NCBI GenBank assembly: GCA_900768465.1
Contig: CAAGCY010000010.1
Span: 1-32,685 of the forward strand
Direction of reading: 5' to 3'
Origin: Alphaproteobacteria bacterium
Lineage (GTDB): Bacteria > Pseudomonadota > Alphaproteobacteria > CAAGCB01 > CAG-977
Length of the DNA stretch: 32,685 bases
In this document: positions 8,190 to 16,248 of the stretch, one piece after another
Position numbering within the stretch: position 1 is the first letter of the stretch
How the letters are laid out: each line of letters begins with the position of its first letter
Notes under the pieces: model-generated
Seen by the model: the letters and a program-made list of their open reading frames with translations, nothing else
Told to the model about the DNA's origin: nothing
Database searches by the model: none
Translations under genes and position numbers: made by a program

Positions 8190-8209
8190 AAGACAAAAAA
8201 CGAAAAATT

Positions 8210-8242
8210 AAAGCCTTGTTAAACAAGGCTTTATCGTTTTTT
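8210..8242 (+). terminator. Rho-independent terminator after the Lon-like gene
   Basis: AAAGCCTTGTT (8210-8220) is the inverse complement of AACAAGGCTTT (8222-8232), followed by ATCG and a run of six T. Confidence 0.75.
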
Positions 8243-8270
8243 CACAGAAAAATGCGTTTTTCCTGTAATT

Positions 8271-8299
8271 TTTCCGCAATTTTGTGTTATTGTAATAAT
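8271..8299 (+). promoter_or_regulatory. Possible extended -10 promoter for the Cys-rich protein gene
   Basis: TGTAATAAT at 8291-8299 fits an extended -10 element (TGnTATAAT) with one mismatch; the -35 position 17 nt upstream is weak (TTTCCG). It lies 36 nt before the start codon in an AT-rich leader, so initiation here is plausible but not certain. Confidence 0.3.
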
Positions 8300-8334
8300 T
8301 AGAGAGAGATGTTACCTAAGGAAAGGGTGCAACA

Positions 8335-11181
8335 ATGAAAACACTTTTGACTTTGATGTGTACTTTCGCCCTGCTGGGGGGGGGGGGTATACCCGACGCG
8401 AACGCGTCGACTTCTGCGCTGGATGATGCGCATTCTTTTGTAATTGCGCGCAGTGTCAAGCTGGGGGACTCGCCTTCCGGCAAACACGGTGCGAAATCCA
8501 CGGGGACGAAACAGGTCGATTTTTCGACGTGTCGTCAGAGTACGGACTGTTCGAACGGACAAAAATGCGATAAGGGGAAATGCGTCCCTGTTTGCTCGTC
8601 TTCGACTTGCACGGGATCGAAACCCGAATGCACGATCAGCGGGCATGACGCAATCTGCAAATGCACCGCCTCTTCGTGTCCGGACGGCAATAAATGCGGT
8701 AGTGACGGCGAATGTGAAAAATGCGGCGCCGGTGAAAAATGCGGCTGTTCGGGGGCGAAAGTCGCCGACGGCAAAGGCGGCTGCGTTTGTTCCGGAACGT
8801 CGTCGTGTTCGGCGGGGCAGCTGTATGATGCCAAGACGTGTTCGTGCAAACCCTGCGATGCGGGGGAAAAATGCGGTTGTCCGGGCAATTCCGTCGCAGA
8901 CGGATCCGGTATTTGTAACTGTACGGGAGAAAAACCAGAATGTGCACAGGGCAACGGCTGGAATTCGCTGCAGTGTCAATGCGAACCGTGCAAAGCGGGC
9001 GACAACGGATCGTGCGAAGTGAAATGTTCCGACGGTTCTTTGCCCGACGGCAAAGGCAACTGTTCCGAATTCGCGTGTGCCGACGATGCGGCTTGTCCCG
9101 CGGGTAAACAGTGCAAAAATCCCGCGACGACGGATGCGGAATGTGTTCCCTGTGCGGAAAACACGACTTGCTCTACCTGTGAAAGCGGGCAAATTGCCAA
9201 CGGCAAGGGTGAATGCGTAACGCCCGCTTGTTCATCGGATGCGGACTGCAAGGCAGGCAATCATTGTGAAAACGCGGGCAAATGGAATGCGGCTTGCCCG
9301 CCCGATCCCGAAAATGAGCAAGGGACATGCCCCGACGGTTATCTGGCTGACGGCAAAGGAAACTGTGTCAAAATCGAATGTACGAAAGATTCGGATTGTC
9401 CGGCGGGCAGATCCTGCAAAAACGGCGCTACGATCAAGTCGTCATGCGAACCGTGCGCGAACAACGCGTCGTGTTCAACGTGTTCGGGCGGACAGGTCGG
9501 CGACGGCAAAGGCGGCTGTAAAGCGGGCTGCGCGTTTACGTCGTCCAGAGCTTGTGTCAGCGGGACGGCGAATTGTTCGTCCTGTTTGAACGGTAGAGAC
9601 GGTTGCTACAGCTGCAACGCCTGTAAGAGCGGGTTCTATTCGAACGGAACATCGTGCGAATCGTGTTCCCGAAAGTTCGAAAACTGCGCGGCGTGTTCCG
9701 CATCGGGATGCATGGCTTGCAAAACGGGTTATAAAGCGGTGAACGGACGTTGTGTTTCGACGACGTGTTCGTCGTGCTACAGCTGGAGCGATTCGCAAAA
9801 CAAATGCGTTGAAAAAAATTGCCCGTCGGGATACAGCAGATCGACGACATGGTGTCCAGACGGATCTTCGTTGAGCAAGACGGGATCCTGCGGCTGTGCC
9901 AAGTGTGAAAAAATCCCCGGCTATTGTTCCAAAGACGCTGATTGTGGTTCTTCGCAAAGATGTTCTAACAACAAGTGCGTTGCCGTGTCTTGCGGTGCTT
10001 GCCAGACAGCCCAAAACCACCAATGCGTGGCGATTCCGGGCTGCTGTACGGCTGACAGTCAGTGCGGCGGTACGGAAAGATGTTCGAGCAACAAGTGCGT
10101 TGCCGTTTCGTGCGGTGCGTGCCAGACAGCCCAAAACCACCAATGCGTGCCGGTTTCGGGTTGCTGTACGTCTGACAACGATTGCGCCGGTACGCAAAGA
10201 TGCGGTTCGAACAACAAATGCGAAACCGTTTCGTGCGGTGCTTGCCAGACAGCCCAAAACCACCAATGCGTGGCGATTTCGGGATGTTGTACGGATGACA
10301 GCCAGTGCGGCAGTGCGCAAAGATGTTCGGGCAACAAGTGTGTTGCCGTGTCTTGCGGTGCTTGCCAGACAGCCCAAAACCACCAATGCGTGGCGATTTC
10401 GGGCTGCTGTACGGCTGACAGCCAGTGCGGCAGTGCACAAAGATGTTCGGGCAACAAGTGCGTAGCCGTGTCTTGCGGTGCGTGTCAGAAAGCCCAAAAC
10501 CATCAATGCGTGGCGATTTCGGGGTGCTGTACGTCCAATGCTCAATGCGGTGATGCACAGAAATGTTCGAATGGCAAGTGCGTAGCCGTGTCTTGCGGTG
10601 CGTGTCAGAAAGCCCAAAACCATCAATGCGTGGCGATTTCGGGGTGCTGTACGGCTGACAGTCAGTGTGGCGATACGCAGAGGTGCATGATGAATAAATG
10701 TGTTGGCGTAGGTTGTATCGGAAAATGTTCCGAACCCAAAAACCACCAATGCGTTAAAAAAGAGGGCTGTTGCGAAACGAACGGCGATTGTTCAAGTACA
10801 CAAGTATGCAATACAAGCTTGAACAAATGCCTATTTGTTCCTTGCCTGTGCGGCACTGTCGAAAACCACGTGTGCAAGAAAGAATCGGGTTGCTGCTCGA
10901 CGGATTCCGATTGTTCGGGTACTCAGGTCTGCAAAAACAACAAATGCCAGCCTGACTGTACAAAGTGTCAAAGCGGGTACACCGATATGCGTGGTCGGAC
11001 TTGTCCTCGCGGAACCCATATGCAGTATGGTCTGTCGTGTGCCGATCGAGTGGAAATCGGACAGGAATCCAAATATCCCCAATGCGGTAAATGCGTTTCC
11101 TCCGGAACCGGCGGCGGTGGCGGCGGCGACAACAGCCTTCGCTATAAATATAACACAGGGATGAATGATAGGTTCCTGTAA
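8335..11181 (+). CDS. Exported cysteine-rich repeat protein with poly-G tract in the signal peptide
   Basis: A 948-residue protein begins with a signal peptide (residues 1-24, cleavage likely after ANA), part of which is encoded by a run of twelve G (8376-8387). The mature part has more than 100 cysteines. Residues about 60-395 carry repeated CSSDADCKAGNHC-like and DGKGNC-like modules. A Gly/Tyr/Cys block at about 400-490 (CLNGRDGCYSCNACKSGFYSNG) recalls eukaryotic furin-like or variant-surface-protein repeats. About 550-875 hold eight units of a 40-residue module with eight Cys (CGACQTAQNHQCVAISGCC). The C-terminus has a six-glycine linker and a short basic/aromatic tail. No transmembrane anchor, LPXTG or beta-barrel is visible. 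A strong AAGGAAAGGG site precedes the ATG. It is likely a disulfide-rich secreted or surface protein; partner and function are unknown. Confidence 0.85.
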   Translation: MKTLLTLMCTFALLGGGGIPDANASTSALDDAHSFVIARSVKLGDSPSGKHGAKSTGTKQVDFSTCRQSTDCSNGQKCDKGKCVPVCSSSTCTGSKPECTISGHDAICKCTASSCPDGNKCGSDGECEKCGAGEKCGCSGAKVADGKGGCVCSGTSSCSAGQLYDAKTCSCKPCDAGEKCGCPGNSVADGSGICNCTGEKPECAQGNGWNSLQCQCEPCKAGDNGSCEVKCSDGSLPDGKGNCSEFACADDAACPAGKQCKNPATTDAECVPCAENTTCSTCESGQIANGKGECVTPACSSDADCKAGNHCENAGKWNAACPPDPENEQGTCPDGYLADGKGNCVKIECTKDSDCPAGRSCKNGATIKSSCEPCANNASCSTCSGGQVGDGKGGCKAGCAFTSSRACVSGTANCSSCLNGRDGCYSCNACKSGFYSNGTSCESCSRKFENCAACSASGCMACKTGYKAVNGRCVSTTCSSCYSWSDSQNKCVEKNCPSGYSRSTTWCPDGSSLSKTGSCGCAKCEKIPGYCSKDADCGSSQRCSNNKCVAVSCGACQTAQNHQCVAIPGCCTADSQCGGTERCSSNKCVAVSCGACQTAQNHQCVPVSGCCTSDNDCAGTQRCGSNNKCETVSCGACQTAQNHQCVAISGCCTDDSQCGSAQRCSGNKCVAVSCGACQTAQNHQCVAISGCCTADSQCGSAQRCSGNKCVAVSCGACQKAQNHQCVAISGCCTSNAQCGDAQKCSNGKCVAVSCGACQKAQNHQCVAISGCCTADSQCGDTQRCMMNKCVGVGCIGKCSEPKNHQCVKKEGCCETNGDCSSTQVCNTSLNKCLFVPCLCGTVENHVCKKESGCCSTDSDCSGTQVCKNNKCQPDCTKCQSGYTDMRGRTCPRGTHMQYGLSCADRVEIGQESKYPQCGKCVSSGTGGGGGGDNSLRYKYNTGMNDRFL
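8376..8387 (+). repeat. Homopolymeric G12 tract (candidate phase-variation switch)
   Basis: Twelve consecutive G lie within codons 14-18 of the Cys-rich protein. With twelve the frame is open for 948 codons. Read by hand, loss of one G meets TAA at 8441-8443, and gain of one meets TGA at 8424-8426. Any slip not a multiple of three would therefore truncate the protein just after the signal peptide. Confidence 0.8.
9985..10953 (+). repeat. Tandem 120-bp coding repeats (six near-identical plus two divergent units)
   Basis: Units beginning at the GTN-TCN-TGC-GGT-GC codons start at 9985, 10105, 10228, 10348, 10468 and 10588. The spacing is 120 bp, except 123 bp after the second because of one inserted codon. 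Long stretches are identical between units 4 and 5 and between 5 and 6. Two more diverged units follow, from about 10705 and about 10837. Each encodes a 40-residue, eight-cysteine module. The identity at silent sites points to recent duplication or gene conversion. Confidence 0.88.
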
Positions 11182-11182
11182 G

Positions 11183-11211
11183 AAAAAGCGGGGGGAAACC
11201 CCCGCTTTTTT
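11183..11211. terminator. Bidirectional Rho-independent terminator
   Basis: AAAAAGCGGGGG-GAAA-CCCCCGCTTTTT begins 2 nt after the Cys-rich gene stop. A-runs on one side and T-runs on the other make it able to end transcription from both this gene and the minus-strand helicase/Hsp15 operon. Confidence 0.8.
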
Positions 11212-11235
11212 CCCCGCCGTTTCGGCGGGGTTTTT
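11212..11235 (+). terminator. Second Rho-independent terminator in tandem
   Basis: CCCCGCCG-TTT-CGGCGGGG followed by five T, immediately downstream of the first hairpin. Two strong stops in tandem insulate the highly repetitive gene from its neighbour. Confidence 0.75.
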
Positions 11236-11264
11236 GTTTGCGGTAAAAAACAAAGCGAAGATTT

Positions 11265-11633
11265 TTAAAACTTGCCTTTTAATTTGTTCAGCGCGCGGCG
11301 GTCGCGTTTGGTCGGTCTGCCCGCGCCCGCGTCGCGGTGTTCAAACGCCATAGCTTTCGGCGGCTGTAAATTTTCGGGTTCGGACAGCTGTTCGTACAGC
11401 GTGCGGGCAATCGGCGCGCCGACCCGTTTTTCGGTAAAACCCGTTACTTTGATGTGAAAACGTATCGAACCGCGCAGAATGGTCAATTCGTCGCCGATTT
11501 GCACATCCCGCGCGGTTTTAAATCCTTTTTCGCCGTTTAAAGCGACATGTCCCGCATGGCACAGCCGTTGCGCTTCGGTGCGGGTTTTCGCAAACCGCGC
11601 GCAATACAGCCATTTGTCGATGCGGACGCCCAT
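11265..11633 (-). CDS. hslR: S4-domain RNA-binding protein, Hsp15-like
   Basis: A 122-residue protein with an S4 RNA-binding domain at about 1-60 (MGVRIDKWLYCARFAKTRTE, then the AQRLCHAGHVALNG turn). It is followed by a basic tail (RDAGAGRPTKRDRRALNKLKG) as in the heat-shock protein Hsp15. That family binds free 50S subunits carrying nascent peptide and helps recycle them. Its ATG overlaps the stop of the upstream helicase gene by one base (TAATG), so translation is probably coupled. Pairing with an SUV3-like helicase is common in alphaproteobacteria as I recall it, and suggests an RNA or ribosome-related role. Confidence 0.88.
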   Translation of the reverse strand: MGVRIDKWLYCARFAKTRTEAQRLCHAGHVALNGEKGFKTARDVQIGDELTILRGSIRFHIKVTGFTEKRVGAPIARTLYEQLSEPENLQPPKAMAFEHRDAGAGRPTKRDRRALNKLKGKF

Positions 11634-14158
11634 TATTTGCGCAACGCCGCCAATGCCGCGAACGGCGACGACATATCGACGGGCTTTTCATCCGCCTTTT
11701 GCGCTTTGGGTTTGCGGAATTTCGGCTGAATCATCAGCACTTCCGTTTCTTTGGTTTCTTCGCCGACGGTCGTCGTCTGCGTTTCCTTGGTGACTTTGAA
11801 TCCCAGATAGCCGAACACTTCTTCGGCTTCGTCGCGCTTCAGTCCCGCCAAAGACAGCAATTCCAACGGCAGAATTTGCGGTTTGCCCTTGTCCTGCCGC
11901 GTGACTTCGCGCAGTTTGGCGGTAAAGCGTTCCATTACGTCGACGCGAATCGCGCGCGCGCCCGTCGTCGCATAGCCCTGCACCAGATACAAAGCGCGGG
12001 GAACGCCGCGTTCGACGGCGAACGACATCTTGCCGTCCGTGGCAAAGCCCGTCGCGTATTGCGTTTTGTCGTTCCAAATCTTCCACAAAATCGCCAAAAC
12101 GCGCTGAGCCGCGGGTTTGAGCAGCAGCGGGAAAAACAAATAATCGTGTCCCAAGCGCAATCCCGCTTTCGCCAGCACTTTTTTGTCGGCTTCGTTCAAG
12201 CTTTTAATCAAATCGGCGACCGCGCCGCGGGGCATTGTGCCGAACGCTTCGGCGACCTGCCACAAAATACCGCGCGCCGCACCCGACGCGTGTTCTTCGT
12301 CCAGCGTGCGCAAAGCCGTAAACAACGGTGCGATTTTGTTGGCAAGGTATACCTCCAGCCAGCCCGTCAGTTTGGATTTGACCTGTTCAATCAACGCGGA
12401 ATCCAGCGTTTCGTGCGCCGAAACGGCAACAGAGGGATGCAGAGAATCGCGCCCTTTGACGGCTTTGGCGATGATTTGCCCTTTCCACAGGATTGCCGCG
12501 TTGTTTTCCAACGCAAATTCTTCGTCGGGGGCGGCGGATATTGCCGCGGCGCGCGATTGAAATTCCGCGCTCAGCGCTTTTTCCGCGGCGTTCATCAAAA
12601 CGCGGTCGGCGTATTTGCCTTCGCCCGTAATCGGCTGAAAGCGCAATCCTTCCAGCTTTCCGATATCCTGTCCTTCAACAACGACGTTTCCGTTTTCGTC
12701 GATTTCCGTTACCAATTCAACCTGTGTTTTCATACCTTTTACCAAAATAGAAGTCCGCTTGTCCACGAACCGTTGAGTCAGCTTTTGATGCAAAGCGTCG
12801 GAAAGCCTGTCCTCAACGGCGCGGGTTTTGTCCTGCCAGAACGCGGATTGCCCGACCCATCCTTTGCGCTGAGCAATATACGTCCAAATTCTGATTCCTG
12901 CAATACGTCCCGTGACAACATCAATGTCGCCGTTCGTATTGTCCAGCCGCGCCACTTGCTTGGCGAACCAGTCTTGCGGCAGGCAACCGTCCGTCAGTAT
13001 AGCCCGATAAATCTGCGATAACAAGCGCGCATGCGCTTGCGGCGACACTTTTCCGAAATCGGGAATTTGGCAGACGTTCCACAACAGTTCCACCGCCGCG
13101 GGCGTGTCCGCCATTTTTTTGACCGATTCGTCGCGCAACAGCTCCTCCAAAACCAACTGGTCGTCGGCTTTGCGCGCGCCAATCAGCCCCGAAAGCGTCG
13201 GACGTTTGCCCAAGCTGTACAGCAAAGCGTCCGTCGATGTCGTTTTGATGTCGTGATTGCGCCAATACAGCCCCGCCAAAGATTCAAAGCGGTGTTCCTC
13301 GATTCGGTCGATGACGTCTTGGGTCATGGCGGTCGCTTCGGCGGCGACCCCGAACGTGCCGTCGGTCATGTAGCGTCCCGCCCGTCCCGCGATTTGCGCC
13401 AGCTCGGCGGGGATCAGCATTCGCATCCTTTGCCCGTCGAATTTGCGCAAAGACGTAAAGCAGACGTGTTCGACCTCTAAATTCAATCCCATGCCGATTG
13501 CGTCCGTCGCGACCAGATAATCGACTTCGCCCGACTGGAACATCTCGACCTGTGCGTTGCGCGTGCGGGGGCTGAGCGCGCCCATTACGACCGCCGCGCC
13601 GCCCCTTTGACGGCGAATCAGCTCCGCCAGAGCGTACACGTCTTGCAAAGAAAAGCCGATAATCGCCGAACGCGGCGGCAGACGGGTGATTTTCTTGACC
13701 CCCGTATAGGTCAGCTTGGAAAACCGCGGGCGCGTTTCAATCGCGCAGTCGGGCAGCAGCTTGTTCAGCAAAGGACGGATTGTTTCCGCGCCCAAAAACA
13801 TGGTTTCGTTAATGCCGCGCGCATGCAGCAGTCGGTCGGTAAAGATATGTCCGCGTTCGGGATCCGCCGCCATTTGAATCTCGTCCACCGCCAGAAACGA
13901 CACGGGGCGTTCCAGCGGCATCGCTTCGACCGTGCAGACGAAATAAGACGGATTTTTCGGTAAAATCTTTTCTTCGCCCGTAATCAGCGCAACCGATTCG
14001 ACGCCTTTCCGGCGCACGATTTTGTCGTAGTTTTCGCGGGCGAGCAGGCGCAGCGGAAATCCTATCATACCGCTTTTGTGCGACAGCATTTTATCGACCG
14101 CCAGATAGGTTTTGCCCGTGTTCGTGGGTCCCAAAAGCGCGCTTAAAACCGAAGCCAT
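11633..14158 (-). CDS. SUV3-like DExH-box RNA helicase
   Basis: An 841-residue superfamily 2 helicase related to mitochondrial SUV3, which unwinds RNA for degradation. The visible motifs are I, GPTNTGKT (10-17); II, DEIQ (92-95); V, ATDAIGMGLNL (217-227); and VI, QIAGRAGR (255-262). The long C-terminal region (about 270-841) contains the SUV3-type helical domains and ends in a Lys-rich, low-complexity tail. This long bacterial form is characteristic of Alphaproteobacteria. It is the first gene of a coupled pair with the S4 protein and diverges from htpG across an 83-bp gap. Confidence 0.9.
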   Translation of the reverse strand: MASVLSALLGPTNTGKTYLAVDKMLSHKSGMIGFPLRLLARENYDKIVRRKGVESVALITGEEKILPKNPSYFVCTVEAMPLERPVSFLAVDEIQMAADPERGHIFTDRLLHARGINETMFLGAETIRPLLNKLLPDCAIETRPRFSKLTYTGVKKITRLPPRSAIIGFSLQDVYALAELIRRQRGGAAVVMGALSPRTRNAQVEMFQSGEVDYLVATDAIGMGLNLEVEHVCFTSLRKFDGQRMRMLIPAELAQIAGRAGRYMTDGTFGVAAEATAMTQDVIDRIEEHRFESLAGLYWRNHDIKTTSTDALLYSLGKRPTLSGLIGARKADDQLVLEELLRDESVKKMADTPAAVELLWNVCQIPDFGKVSPQAHARLLSQIYRAILTDGCLPQDWFAKQVARLDNTNGDIDVVTGRIAGIRIWTYIAQRKGWVGQSAFWQDKTRAVEDRLSDALHQKLTQRFVDKRTSILVKGMKTQVELVTEIDENGNVVVEGQDIGKLEGLRFQPITGEGKYADRVLMNAAEKALSAEFQSRAAAISAAPDEEFALENNAAILWKGQIIAKAVKGRDSLHPSVAVSAHETLDSALIEQVKSKLTGWLEVYLANKIAPLFTALRTLDEEHASGAARGILWQVAEAFGTMPRGAVADLIKSLNEADKKVLAKAGLRLGHDYLFFPLLLKPAAQRVLAILWKIWNDKTQYATGFATDGKMSFAVERGVPRALYLVQGYATTGARAIRVDVMERFTAKLREVTRQDKGKPQILPLELLSLAGLKRDEAEEVFGYLGFKVTKETQTTTVGEETKETEVLMIQPKFRKPKAQKADEKPVDMSSPFAALAALRK

Positions 14159-14178
14159 TGTTTTTTTCCTTTGCGGGG

Positions 14179-14206
14179 CTTGAAAAAACCGTCCTTAAAA
14201 CATAAG
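14179..14206 (+). promoter_or_regulatory. Possible heat-shock (RpoH) promoter of htpG
   Basis: CTTGAAA at 14179-14185 matches the sigma-32 -35 element exactly. CATAAG at 14201-14206 lies 18 nt beyond the CTTG core, where alphaproteobacterial RpoH promoters carry a CYTAT-like -10. The -10 match is partial. HtpG is a classical heat-shock gene, which supports the call. Confidence 0.4.
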
Positions 14207-14241
14207 TAAAAGGGCGGTCAGATACAAGGAGGTTTATGTCT

Positions 14242-16098
14242 ATGGCTGAAGAAAAAATGCAATTCCAAGCGGAAGTCGGCAAAGTTCTGGATATTGTCGT
14301 CAACGCTTTGTATTCCAATACGGATATTTTCCTGCGCGAACTGGTGTCCAATGCGTCCGACGCGTGCGACAAACTGCGCTATGCGGCGATTACCCGCCCC
14401 GACATCGCCAAAGAGGGCGGCGAATTCAAAATCGACATTACCCCCGACAAAGACGCGCATACTTTGACCATCGCCGACAACGGAATCGGCATGAACCGCG
14501 ACGACTTGATTAAAGACTTGGGCAGTATCGGGCGTTCGGGTTCCGCCGAATTTCTGAACAACCTGACGGGCGACCGCCAAAAGGACGCGACCATTATCGG
14601 TCAATTCGGCGTGGGCTTTTATTCCGCTTTCATGGTTGCGGAAAAAGTCGAAGTCCGTTCCCGCAAGGCGGGCGAAGAACAAGGCTGGCTGTGGACATCG
14701 ACGGGACACGGCGATTTCACCGTCGCCGAAGAAGCGGACGTTCCCCGCGGAACGCAAGTCAAGCTGTTCTTGAAGCCCGACCACTATAACTATTCCGAAG
14801 CGGGCGACGTCCGCACGATTGTGCGCCAGTTTTCCGATCACATTTCTTTCCCCGTCGTCATGCACTATTTGGGCGAAACGGAAAACATCAATCAGGCAAG
14901 CGCGCTGTGGACGCGCAACAAAGCCGAAATCACGCAAAAACAGTACAACGACTTTTACCGCCACATTTCCAAAGCGTTCGACGATCCGTGGGATACTTTG
15001 CACTACCGCGCCGAAGGGACGATTGAATACACGGCTTTGATGTTCATTCCGACGAAAACGCCGTTCGACATCTTTCAGCCCAACCGCAACGCGCAAATCC
15101 AGCTGTACATCAACCGCGTTTTCATCACCGACCAGACCCCCGACATTTTGCCGAACTATTTGCGCTTTGTGCAGGGCATCATCGACACCAAGGAGCTGCC
15201 TTTGAACGTCAGCCGCGAAATGCTGCAAAAAACGCCCGTTCTGGCGAAAATCAAAACGGGTGTCACGCGCCGCATTTTGGGCGAACTGAAAAAACGTTCC
15301 GAAAACGAACAGGATTACTTGAAATTCTGGGACGCTTTCGGCGCGGTGCTGAAGGAAGGATTGTTCGAAGACCAATCCAACCGCGAAGAAATCGCCGATT
15401 TGTGCCGCTTTTACTCGACGAACGGCGATGAACCGACAACCCTTGACGCCTATATTTCCCGCATGAAGCCCGATCAGAAAAGCATTTACTTCATTACGGG
15501 CGACAACTTGGGCGTTCTGCGCCACAATCCGCAGCTGGAGGGCTTTGCCGCGCGCGGATTGGAAGTCCTGCTTCTGACCGATCCGATTGACGAATTCTGG
15601 CCGCAGGGATTGACGCAGTACAAGGAAAAAACCGTCAAGTCCGTCCAAATGGGCGCGGTCGATTTGGAAAGCTTTCCGATTGTCGACGGCAACGCGGACG
15701 AAAAAGCCGCGGACGCCGATATGGACGCGCTGAAAGCGTTCGCAAAAGAAGTTGTCGGCGACGAAGTCAAGGAAGTCCGTTCGACCGAACGTTTGACCAA
15801 AAGCCCCGTGGCTTTATCGGCGGGCGACGGCGAAGTGTCCATTCATTTGGAACGCCTGATGAAACAGCATAATCAGCCGACTTTGTACGCGTCGACGAGG
15901 TATTTCGACTTGAACCCGCGCCACCCGCTGATAAAACTGCTGGCGCAAAAGGTCGCGGCGGGCGACAAATCGGACGCGAACCGCGCCATGGTGCAGGTCT
16001 TGTTCGACCAAGCCAAAATCATCGAAGGCGAGCCTATCGGCGATCCCGCGGCGTTTTCTCAGCGCGTTACGGACTTTATGCTGCAAGCCGCAAAATGA
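14242..16098 (+). CDS. htpG: Chaperone HtpG (bacterial Hsp90)
   Basis: A 618-residue Hsp90 family chaperone that folds and remodels client proteins in the cytosol with ATP. The N-terminal GHKL ATPase domain shows LVSNASDACDKLR, DNGIGM and GQFGVGFYSAFMVA. The middle domain contains the conserved LPLNVSREMLQ segment, and the C-terminal dimerisation domain is complete. ATG 14242 stands 9 nt from AAGGAGG; ATG 14236 is only 3 nt from it and would add two residues. The gene stands alone with a likely heat-shock promoter and its own terminator. Confidence 0.96.
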   Translation: MAEEKMQFQAEVGKVLDIVVNALYSNTDIFLRELVSNASDACDKLRYAAITRPDIAKEGGEFKIDITPDKDAHTLTIADNGIGMNRDDLIKDLGSIGRSGSAEFLNNLTGDRQKDATIIGQFGVGFYSAFMVAEKVEVRSRKAGEEQGWLWTSTGHGDFTVAEEADVPRGTQVKLFLKPDHYNYSEAGDVRTIVRQFSDHISFPVVMHYLGETENINQASALWTRNKAEITQKQYNDFYRHISKAFDDPWDTLHYRAEGTIEYTALMFIPTKTPFDIFQPNRNAQIQLYINRVFITDQTPDILPNYLRFVQGIIDTKELPLNVSREMLQKTPVLAKIKTGVTRRILGELKKRSENEQDYLKFWDAFGAVLKEGLFEDQSNREEIADLCRFYSTNGDEPTTLDAYISRMKPDQKSIYFITGDNLGVLRHNPQLEGFAARGLEVLLLTDPIDEFWPQGLTQYKEKTVKSVQMGAVDLESFPIVDGNADEKAADADMDALKAFAKEVVGDEVKEVRSTERLTKSPVALSAGDGEVSIHLERLMKQHNQPTLYASTRYFDLNPRHPLIKLLAQKVAAGDKSDANRAMVQVLFDQAKIIEGEPIGDPAAFSQRVTDFMLQAAK

Positions 16099-16109
16099 CT
16101 TTTTTAACA

Positions 16110-16138
16110 GAGGGTCGGATTTTCGACCCTCTTGCTTT
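16110..16138 (+). terminator. Likely terminator of htpG
   Basis: An 8-bp stem GAGGGTCG / CGACCCTC with a 6-nt loop sits 11 nt after the htpG stop. The following T run is short and interrupted, so strength is uncertain. Confidence 0.6.
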
Positions 16139-16185
16139 ATCCGAACGGGAAACGCCGCCGCGCCGTCAAAAACGATTTAAAAGAT

Positions 16186-16214
16186 TTGTTAATGAAATCG
16201 ACGTATGCTATAAG
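16186..16214 (+). promoter_or_regulatory. Predicted sigma-70 promoter of the fliF operon
   Basis: TTGTTA (16186-16191) and TATAAG (16209-16214) are separated by exactly 17 nt, 35 nt before the fliF GTG. No sigma-54 -24/-12 element was seen in the gap. The operon, which encodes its own sigma-54 activator, is therefore probably started by the housekeeping polymerase. Confidence 0.5.
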
Positions 16215-16248
16215 ATAAAAAATTTATCTGTTCTGTTGGGATGGCAAA

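Noticed and set aside
9475..10749. Long open frame of 424 codons on the minus strand
   Set aside because: It is antisense to the Cys-rich gene and arises from its repeat codon pattern; it lacks a ribosome site and a coherent fold.
9985..10953. Regularly spaced repeats that could suggest a CRISPR array
   Set aside because: The units are contiguous, in frame and protein-coding, without unique spacers between identical short repeats, and no cas genes are near.
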